Assembly (NCBI GenBank): GCA_022564085.1
Contig: JADFMC010000073.1
Location: forward strand, 1-8,556
Reading direction: 5' to 3'
DNA: 8,556 bases
Origin: Fidelibacterota bacterium
GTDB taxonomy: Bacteria; Fidelibacterota; Marinisomatia; SCGC-AAA003-L08; TS1B11
A model generated the notes under the pieces. It was not told the origin of the DNA. It was given only the letters and a program-made list of their open reading frames with translations, and ran no database searches. Every line of letters begins with the position of its first letter. Positions within the stretch are counted from its first letter, which is position 1. Made by a program: the position numbers and the translations under genes. This document shows, one piece after another, positions 1 to 4,857 of the stretch.

Positions 1-2
1 CT

Positions 3-1250
3 CAGCGCAGCCGGGCTCCTATCCAGCGGCTGGCCGACGTCGTATCCGGCTATTTTGTGCCCATCGTGATTGCCGTCAGTATTGCCACTTTCGCAATCTG
101 GGCAGCAGTGGGACCGGAACCGGCCTATGCATACGCCCTGGTCAATGCGGTGGCAGTGCTCATCATAGCCTGTCCCTGCGCATTAGGTTTGGCAACCCCC
201 ATATCCATCATGGTGGGCGTAGGCCGGGGCGCCACTGCCGGAGTGCTTATTAAAAATGCCGCTGCCCTGGAAATTATGGAGAAAGTGGATACGTTGGTGG
301 TGGATAAGACCGGCACATTGACGGAAGGAAAACCGAAGGTAACATCCATCGTCACAGATGCTGATATAGATGAAGACGAGCTAGTGGCTTTGGCTGCCAG
401 CTTGGAACAAGGCAGTGAGCATCCCCTCGCCGAGGCTATTGTGAATGCTGCCAAGGACCGTGAGCTGGTACTCAAGGGCGTAGAAGAATTCCAATCCATT
501 ACCGGAATGGGCATTACCGGGAAGATTGCCGGACAGACCGTCAGCATCGGGAATATAGCGCTATTCACGCAGCTTAAGCTAAAAACCGAGAGGCTCAGGG
601 AGAAAGCGGAGCGCCATAGCGCACAGGGGGAAACGGTCATCTACGTGGCAATCGAGGACCGGGTAGTCGGTCTGCTATGTGTGTCTGACCCCTTGAAGGA
701 ATCAACACCCGCGGCAATCAAGGCCCTGCAAAAAGATGGGCTCAGTATCATCATGCTCACGGGGGATAACTCAACAACCGCCAACGCGGTGGCAAAAGCA
801 TTGAATTTGGATGAAGTGGTGGCTGAAGTAATGCCGGACCAAAAAAATGAGGTCATCAAACGGCTGCAGCGGGAGGGGCGGATCGTCGCAATGGCAGGTG
901 ACGGGGTGAATGATGCTCCTGCCCTGGCTCAGGCCCAGATTGGTATCGCCATGGGTACTGGAACCGACGTGGCCATTGAGTCCGCCGGGATAACCCTTAT
1001 TAAGGGGGACCTGAGAGGTATTGTAAAAGCGAGACAGCTAAGCAAGGCCACCATGAGGAATATCCGCCAAAATCTGTTTTGGGCATTTGCATACAATACA
1101 GTGGGAGTGCCCGTCGCTGCCGGACTATTTTACCCGATCTTTGGATTGTTGCTAAGTCCCATGATCGCCGCTGCCGCCATGAGCTTCAGTTCAATTTCTG
1201 TGATTGGAAACGCTTTAAGACTGCGGAGAATCCCACTGGGCAGCATATGA
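3..1250 (+). CDS. copA: Cu(+)-exporting P1B-type ATPase, C-terminal part (5' end outside window)
   Basis: This is the C-terminal 415 residues of a heavy-metal-pumping P-type ATPase that uses ATP to drive Cu(+) across the inner membrane. The frame is open from base 3, so the N-terminal metal-binding domains and first membrane helices are missing. Visible in order: a membrane helix at about 48-110; the metal-site CPC motif at 171-179 within ACPCALGLATP; the phosphorylation motif DKTGT with its aspartate at 303; the P1B-specific SEHP motif near 414-425; TGD near 759; the hinge GDGVNDAP at 897-920; and two final helices. The last helices carry AYN and MSFSS, the pattern of the Cu(+) subgroup P1B-1 rather than Zn/Cd pumps. 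Family members are usually 700-850 residues. The gene ends normally, and a degraded IS lies about 140 bp downstream. No regulator is visible on this side. Confidence 0.95.
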   Translation, partial: QRSRAPIQRLADVVSGYFVPIVIAVSIATFAIWAAVGPEPAYAYALVNAVAVLIIACPCALGLATPISIMVGVGRGATAGVLIKNAAALEIMEKVDTLVVDKTGTLTEGKPKVTSIVTDADIDEDELVALAASLEQGSEHPLAEAIVNAAKDRELVLKGVEEFQSITGMGITGKIAGQTVSIGNIALFTQLKLKTERLREKAERHSAQGETVIYVAIEDRVVGLLCVSDPLKESTPAAIKALQKDGLSIIMLTGDNSTTANAVAKALNLDEVVAEVMPDQKNEVIKRLQREGRIVAMAGDGVNDAPALAQAQIGIAMGTGTDVAIESAGITLIKGDLRGIVKARQLSKATMRNIRQNLFWAFAYNTVGVPVAAGLFYPIFGLLLSPMIAAAAMSFSSISVIGNALRLRRIPLGSI

Positions 1251-1279
1251 CAGGTGAGTACCGATCTTGATTCAGATTG

Positions 1280-1420
1280 ATGGATGGCTATGACGGGAGA
1301 GGCCAGCAGATCCAGGATCGGCATGCAATGATCAAGCGAAAGATGCTTCAGAGGAGGTGTGAATTAAACCTTGTAACGGTGGAATGTGGACTGCACCCTA
1401 AAATTGAGACAACAAGTTAA
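1280..1420 (+). pseudogene. Possible 5' remnant of a gene cut by the IS
   Basis: A 46-codon ATG ORF starts 29 bp after copA and runs into the left end of the IS, so its last 11 codons and its stop are IS sequence. The N-terminal part (MDGYDGRGQQIQDRHAMIKR) is vaguely like the His/Asp-rich start of some second copper-ATPase proteins, where an HHAM-type stretch precedes a basic one. That resemblance is weak and by eye only. A strong ribosome-binding sequence AGGAGG sits at 1352-1357, with an ATT rather than an ATG at the expected distance (1363). An alternative reading is therefore the leader and first codons of another gene removed by the IS. No function is assigned. Confidence 0.22.
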
Positions 1421-1421
1421 G
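1387..1421 (+). repeat. Left terminal inverted repeat of the IS3-family element
   Basis: These 35 bases match the reverse complement of 2772-2806 at 26 positions, including TGGA at the tip, GCACCC, TGAGACAA and AGTTAAG. It carries the orfB stop codon (minus-strand TAA, 1417-1419). Confidence 0.85.
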
Positions 1422-1619
1422 CCCATGTTTGTTTGATCGTCAGCTGTTCAAACTCAGCCGACGGCACATAGCCGAGAGCTGAGTGCAGCCATTTTGATTG
1501 TACACCTCCTCTATAAAATGGTGGATACTTTCCCAAGCCTCCATCATATCCCGGTACTCCCACAGGTATACTTCTTCATACTTCAGCGTCTTGAAGAAAC
1601 TCTCGGCCTTAGCGTTATC

Positions 1620-1639
1620 CCGCCGATGTCGGGGTTATC
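1620..1639. repeat. 20-bp insertion in orfB with 6-bp direct repeat
   Basis: A 14-base GC-rich unit (CCGCCGATGTCGGG, 1620-1633, containing the small hairpin CCGA-TG-TCGG) is flanked by GTTATC at 1614-1619 and 1634-1639. Removing 20 bases restores the transposase reading GNPDDN-AKAESFF, so the unit plus one repeat copy looks like a later insertion into the conserved glutamate region. Confidence 0.6.
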
Positions 1640-1735
1640 ATCGGGATTGCCTTTGCGGCTCATACTGATGCGCATCCCGTATTGCTTTAGCCGGTTCGTA
1701 TCTGCGTCAGAGGCATACTGCACGCCGCGGTCTGA

Positions 1736-1755
1736 TCCGCCAGCTGGCGGACTGA
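1736..1755. repeat. 16-bp perfect palindrome inserted in orfB, with 4-bp direct repeat
   Basis: TCCGCCAGCTGGCGGA (1736-1751) is a perfect palindrome flanked by CTGA at 1732-1735 and 1752-1755. Deleting 20 bases rejoins HHS and DRG, the second-aspartate motif of the transposase, in one frame. A copy with one base different lies at 2434-2449 in orfA. Confidence 0.7.
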
Positions 1756-1824
1756 ATGATGGACCAGACCAGAGCGCACTCGCCGGGCCTCTAAAGCCAT
1801 GCGCAAGGCAGTCAGGGTCAGAGC

Positions 1825-1863
1825 CCACCGCCATCGGCCTGCCCGGCCAGGGCGGGGTCCGGT
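1825..1863. repeat. GC-rich insertion of about 39 bp in orfB
   Basis: This stretch encodes, in frame on the minus strand, 13 extra residues rich in Gly, Arg and Pro between DRTLE and ALTLTALRMAL. That is low-complexity sequence with no counterpart expected in IS3 transposases. It can fold as a GC hairpin around 1839-1855 (CCTGCCC pairing with GGGCGGG) and begins with CCATCGGCCT (1831-1840), also present at 2454-2463. Its borders are estimated from the protein. Confidence 0.45.
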
Positions 1864-2433
1864 CTCCAGAGTGCGGTCCAGTGTCCAACCAATACAGCGC
1901 CGGCTGAAGGCTTCAAGAATCACAGCCAGGATGACAAACTCTCCTAGCAAACGAAATGTAAGTAATGTCCGCTACCCACAGCTGATCCAGGCCGCTGACA
2001 ACCAACTCCGGGACCAGGTGGGGATACACGCCCAGGTCGTGGCGAGAGTCGCTGGTCCTAACAAACCTCTTTTTGCGACGACTGAGCAGGTTATCCTGGC
2101 GCATCAGTCGCAACACCCGTTTGTGGTTGACCACTATGCCGCAGCGCCGCAACTCATGAGTAATCCGACGATAGCCGTAGGCCGGCATCCCCGGCGCGAT
2201 CCGCTGGATCTGATCGCGCAGCTGCAGCTCCCCATTCCCAGTGCCCGCTTTCCTCAACCAGTGATAGAAGTCCGCCCGGTTCACTGACAGGGCCCGGCAC
2301 ATCCGTGCTGTCGGAAGCGGGCTTACCGGCGCAGCGATCTGTTTTTCTGGGCTGATCAACTCGTACATCAGTGCGCTCCAGCCCTGTTGCCCACTAGTAA
2401 TCGACTTTCGAAACGCAGCAACGCTTTTTTTAA

Positions 2434-2449
2434 TCCGCCGGCTGGCGGA
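2434..2449. repeat. Second copy of the 16-bp palindrome, in orfA
   Basis: TCCGCCGGCTGGCGGA differs from the copy at 1736-1751 at one base. With flanking AA and TT it forms a 20-bp near-perfect palindrome. On the minus strand it reads as the residues PPAGG between GEN and LKKAL, where transposase relatives have only about two residues. No clear direct repeat borders this copy. Confidence 0.65.
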
Positions 2450-2454
2450 TTCTC

Positions 2455-2507
2455 CATCGGCCTCCAGTGGGGCTCGCCGCAGGCGCTACGCCGGGGCACG
2501 GGACGGC
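2455..2507. repeat. GC-rich insertion of about 53 bp in orfA
   Basis: This segment sits between minus-strand codons for GQLTL and EN, and causes a frameshift that ends orfA early. It contains a GC hairpin (GGCG-TAG-CGCC on the minus strand) and shares CCATCGGCCT with the insertion at 1825-1863. CCAG occurs at 2464-2467 and 2507-2510 and could be a short direct repeat. Borders are estimated. Confidence 0.45.
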
Positions 2508-2771
2508 CAGGGTCAACTGGCCCACCATACGTTCCAACACGGTCACTCGTGTTGCGTTCTTCAGGGATATGCCATTACCGGAAAAAGCCTGCTCAGCATA
2601 GCGCTCATGTTCCCTGCGCCACCGATTAATCATGGCCGGATGGAGCTGCTGCTCACGCGCTACCTGAGCAACGTACTTCCCGGACTCTACCTCGCGCACC
2701 ACCTGTAACTTGCCCGCTTGAATCGCCTGCGCTTCAATGCCACTTCTGGACCTCCTTGCCTGAGATAGAAA

Positions 2772-2806
2772 CTTAACTACTTGTCTCAGGCATGGGGTGC
2801 GCTCCA
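2772..2806 (-). repeat. Right terminal inverted repeat of the IS3-family element
   Basis: Reverse-complemented, this starts TGGAGCGCACCCC and continues with TGAGACAA and AGTTAAG, matching 26 of 35 bases of the left end. It lies just upstream of orfA and ends eight bases before the tRNA-Arg fragment. Confidence 0.85.
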
Positions 2807-2814
2807 CATGCGTA

Positions 2815-2856
2815 CTTCTAAGCCGTAGGTCATCGGTTCGAATCCGATCCGACGTA
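2815..2856 (+). other. 3' fragment of a tRNA-Arg(TCT) gene, candidate attachment site
   Basis: The sequence reads as the second half of a tRNA: anticodon loop CTTCTAA (2815-2821, anticodon TCT), 3' anticodon strand GCCGT, variable loop AGGTC, T-arm ATCGG-TTCGAAT-CCGAT (2832-2848, a perfect 5-bp stem), acceptor 3' strand CCGACGT and discriminator A2856. No CCA is encoded. The bases before it (GCGTA) do not properly pair as an anticodon stem. No D-arm or 5' acceptor strand (ACGTCGG) occurs nearby, nor on the far side of the IS, so the IS did not simply split an intact gene. Such 3' fragments are typically left by tyrosine-integrase elements. Confidence 0.8.
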
Positions 2857-3102
2857 CGAAAGTGCCTGCTCGCTTGGTATCATTAGATACTATTTTAGTA
2901 ACAGCTTAGCGTTATAACCTATCCAGGGGAATAAATACGTGTTAGACAGCACCGTGCCAACCAATTAGTGCCTGGTAATCTTTTTTAGCCGGGTGTGAAA
3001 GGCATAGCTCTGCACCTTAGCTTAAACCATGGATGAATGTAAAAAAGGGAAGTAGCGGCAGGATATTAGGATTTGGCTCATAGCGCTGAAGGGAGATTAC
3101 GG

Positions 3103-3132
3103 TTGAAGTACATACTTACTAGTAAGTAACTT
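3103..3132 (+). promoter_or_regulatory. Possible tetR promoter
   Basis: TTGAAG (3103-3108) and TAACTT (3127-3132) are separated by 18 bases that contain the operator palindrome. The match to sigma-70 consensus is moderate. The -10-like box is only five bases from the ATG, so a transcript from it would be nearly leaderless, which fits the lack of a clear ribosome-binding site. Confidence 0.3.
3113..3128. promoter_or_regulatory. Palindromic operator, probably for the adjacent TetR protein
   Basis: TACTTACTAGTAAGTA is a perfect 16-bp palindrome ending nine bases before the regulator start codon. GAAGT and ACTTC further out extend the symmetry with an offset. TetR-family proteins commonly bind such sites in their own promoters, so autorepression of the tetR-hydrolase unit is likely. 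Confidence 0.72.
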
Positions 3133-3137
3133 CAATA

Positions 3138-3734
3138 ATGCACGCCAAACCTCAAACTATTGCACTAGCTAATACTCGGGCAGCTATACTCGATCTAGCT
3201 GAACGGCTTCTGCAGGAAAAAGGCTACAATGCGTTTAGCTACAAGGACATATCCAACCCCTTAGGCATTAAAAACGCCGCTGTGCACTATCACTTTCCCA
3301 CTAAAACGGCATTGGGAGTGGCCACATTGCGGCGCTATCGGGAGCGGTTTCAGGAGTATATTCTGGGATTCGAACAATCGGATGCTGATCCGCTAGCGAA
3401 GCTCAACGGTTATATCGCCATCCAAATTGACCATCTGCGCAATGGCTATCGCGTATGCCCGTTGGGAATTCTCGAAGCCGAATACAACACCATCCCGTCC
3501 GAGTTGCGCGCGGAGGCCAAAGCCCTTGAGAAGGAAATCTGGTTTTGGGTTCGGGATACGCTGGCAGCGGGGCGGGAGCAGAATATTTTTCATTTTATGG
3601 GGACCAGCGAGGACAAAGCGTGTCTTATTGCGGCCGCTTTACAGGGGGCCCTACAAATGGCGCGCATCGCAGGAGCAAGTTCATTCTTTGCCATTGTCCG
3701 CCAAATAAAACGGGACCTGGGGCTGAAGGAATAA
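3138..3734 (+). CDS. TetR/AcrR-family transcriptional regulator
   Basis: This 198-residue protein is the normal length for a TetR-family repressor. The N-terminus has the standard three-helix DNA-binding domain: RAAILDLAERLLQEKGYNAF (helix 1 and turn), then the helix-turn-helix at about residues 34-53 (YKDISNPLGIKNAAVHYHF), followed by PTKTALG, the usual start of helix 4. The C-terminal ligand and dimer domain contains CPLG near 107 followed by an ExE patch, as in a common subgroup where GCPLG precedes the ligand pocket. The ATG at 3138 is chosen because it leaves the usual short arm before helix 1; no good ribosome-binding site precedes it. A perfect palindrome just upstream is its probable operator. 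A hydrolase gene follows after 39 bp and is the most likely regulated partner. The inducer cannot be deduced. Confidence 0.92.
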   Translation: MHAKPQTIALANTRAAILDLAERLLQEKGYNAFSYKDISNPLGIKNAAVHYHFPTKTALGVATLRRYRERFQEYILGFEQSDADPLAKLNGYIAIQIDHLRNGYRVCPLGILEAEYNTIPSELRAEAKALEKEIWFWVRDTLAAGREQNIFHFMGTSEDKACLIAAALQGALQMARIAGASSFFAIVRQIKRDLGLKE

Positions 3735-3773
3735 TCGGCCCTAGAGACCGAATCAACCGATCAAGGAAATTCA

Positions 3774-4688
3774 ATGACAATAAAATCTTCATTTACTGCC
3801 ACCGAACCACCCGGCATAAATTTGCCCGCGCAACCCGTTAAACACAGGCTCTCACCGGGGGCCTGGCTGCTGCGTAGCAGTTTTCACTACCTGGGCCTGC
3901 GGATGCCTCGCATCACTGCCCGCATCGCCTATTGGCTATGGTTCCGGCCGGGGCGAAAACAGCGCGGCGGCGACAAATCCTTGCTATTCAAGCAAGCCGA
4001 GTGGATCCCTCTAAAGTGGCAGGGCAAACTGGTGGCCGCCTATGCCTGGGGTCAAGGCTCGCCGGTGCTGTTAGTGCATGGCTGGGGTAGCAGCGCATCT
4101 AAGTTGGATATGTTAGCCGCGGCCCTTGTCGCAACCGGGAACCGGGTCATTGCCTTCGATGCACCGGCCCACGGCCGTTCCGGCGGCAGTCGCACTAATG
4201 TGCTTGAGATTACCGGCGTAATTTTGGAGCTGGATAGAATTCATGGGCCGTTCGCCGCTGTGGTTGCCCACTCCTTCGGTGGATTGTGCACCGTCCAGGC
4301 CGTGCGCCAGGGACTGCGCGTAAAGCGTCTGGTCTGCATCAGTGCCCCATCACATTTTGACTTCACCTTGGCGTCCTACGGACGAATGCTTAACCTGCCC
4401 AATAAGGTGGTAGCCCGCCTAAGCACATTAGTGGAGGAAAAATTTGGAGCGGATATCTGGAGCCGCATGTCCATGCACGACAAGCCGGGTGAAATCTCTG
4501 TCCCGGCTCTGATCATTCACGATGAGGATGACATGATTGTTGCGGTAGCTGAGGGTGAATGTGTGGCCGCTGCCTGGCCCCAGGCCAGACTGCTGAAAAC
4601 CAACGGCTTGGGGCATAGACGAATTTTAGCCGATGAAATGGTTATCGCCGAGGTCTCACGCTTTATTAGTGCCGGCGAGGAGGGTTGA
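3774..4688 (+). CDS. Alpha/beta-hydrolase fold serine hydrolase
   Basis: This 304-residue protein has a full alpha/beta-hydrolase core: oxyanion-hole HGWG at 102-105, FDAPAHGRS at 128-136, nucleophile elbow AHSFGG with Ser167, the acid in HDEDD (Asp253 probable) and His281 in GLGHRR. Together these give a complete Ser-Asp-His triad, so esterase, lipase-like or other acyl/ester cleavage is expected; the substrate is unknown. Unusually, about 95 residues come before the first core strand, including a basic/aromatic stretch (IAYWLWFRPGRK) that may touch a membrane. No signal peptide is evident. The start is supported by AAGGA seven bases upstream. It follows tetR by 39 bp and is probably co-transcribed and repressed by it, an arrangement often seen for detoxifying or lipid-modifying hydrolases. 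Confidence 0.85.
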   Translation: MTIKSSFTATEPPGINLPAQPVKHRLSPGAWLLRSSFHYLGLRMPRITARIAYWLWFRPGRKQRGGDKSLLFKQAEWIPLKWQGKLVAAYAWGQGSPVLLVHGWGSSASKLDMLAAALVATGNRVIAFDAPAHGRSGGSRTNVLEITGVILELDRIHGPFAAVVAHSFGGLCTVQAVRQGLRVKRLVCISAPSHFDFTLASYGRMLNLPNKVVARLSTLVEEKFGADIWSRMSMHDKPGEISVPALIIHDEDDMIVAVAEGECVAAAWPQARLLKTNGLGHRRILADEMVIAEVSRFISAGEEG

Positions 4689-4749
4689 GCTGGTGATGTC
4701 CAGACAAAAAACATTCGCCGCATCTTGCGATTCCCAACTGTAATCGTTA

Positions 4750-4763
4750 TGTGCCAGGGCACA
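4750..4763. repeat. Perfect inverted repeat in the gap before the lipoprotein gene
   Basis: TGTGCC-AG-GGCACA is a 6-bp perfect stem with a 2-base centre. A second pair, TGGCGG (4770-4775) with CCGCCA (4795-4800), follows at once. Neither has a T-run, so these are not standard terminators. They could be an operator or a structured leader for the gene at 4858. No convincing promoter was found here. Confidence 0.35.
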
Positions 4764-4857
4764 GCCGTTTGGCGGCCGATCTTCGCCAGGCCAACCGCCA
4801 TAGGCTAGTGCTTAAATTGCTGGCCTGATGCCGCTAACCGATCTCAATCGCAGTGTG

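Larger units (their letters stand above)
1417..2368 (-). pseudogene. Broken IS3-family transposase orfB (DDE integrase)
   Basis: The start codon at 2368 overlaps the orfA stop by one base (TGATG). Conserved parts are split over several frames: the HTH_21-like region with YGYRRITHELRR and a basic stretch, the first catalytic aspartate in WVADITYI (1951-1980 area), EFVILAVILEAFSRR, the second-aspartate region HHS/DRGVQYAS, and NAKAESFFKTLKYEEVYLW with the final glutamate. An extra base near 1946-1958 shifts frame after the first Asp. A 20-bp insertion at 1736-1755 separates HHS from DRG, and another at 1620-1639 lies between GNPDDN and AKAESFF. A lost base near 1490 shifts the last part, which would read LHSALGYVPSAEFEQL to the stop in the terminal repeat. 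An in-frame GC-rich stretch of about 39 bp also interrupts the protein at 1825-1863. It is non-functional, though each motif is still easy to recognise. Confidence 0.88.
2368..2737 (-). pseudogene. Broken IS3-family transposase orfA (helix-turn-helix protein)
   Basis: The core KLQVVREVESGKYVAQVARE followed by LHPAMINRWRREHERYAEQAFSGNG and LERMVGQLTL is the DNA-binding OrfA of IS3-family elements. A strong ribosome-binding site (AAGGAGG, minus strand, 2751-2757) lies before a probable start near 2737 that would give a KRRRF-type N-terminus. That start is one frame away from the core, so a frameshift lies around 2715-2725. After GQLTL a GC-rich insertion of about 53 bp (2455-2507) and a palindrome (2434-2449) interrupt the leucine-rich C-terminus, which resumes as LKKALLRFESRLLVGNRAGAH with a TGA sharing its last base with the orfB start. 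A run of seven A residues within LKK resembles the slippery A-tracts used for IS3 frameshifting. Inactive. Confidence 0.85.
1387..2806 (-). mobile_element. Degenerate IS3-family insertion sequence, about 1420 bp
   Basis: The element is bounded by 35-bp imperfect inverted repeats beginning TGGA and contains, on the minus strand, the two-gene layout of the IS3 family: a helix-turn-helix orfA followed by a DDE-integrase orfB. The orfB stop codon lies inside the left terminal repeat. Both genes are broken, by single-base changes and by small GC-rich insertions, so it cannot make its own transposase. The flanking tetranucleotides are AATG (1383-1386) and CATG (2807-2810), a 3-of-4 match, so a target duplication is not proven. 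It sits between the copA locus and a tRNA-Arg 3' fragment. Confidence 0.9.

Noticed and set aside
1614..1755. CRISPR-like array from the repeated palindromes
   Set aside because: The repeats are short, irregularly spaced, and lie inside transposase coding sequence, with no spacer pattern or cas genes.
1494..2287. Plus-strand ORFs across the IS (137 and 162 codons)
   Set aside because: They read antisense to recognisable transposase motifs and show no family features.
1387..2856. An intact tRNA gene split by the IS
   Set aside because: No D-arm or 5' acceptor strand is present left of the IS (1250-1386), so the 5' half is missing rather than displaced.
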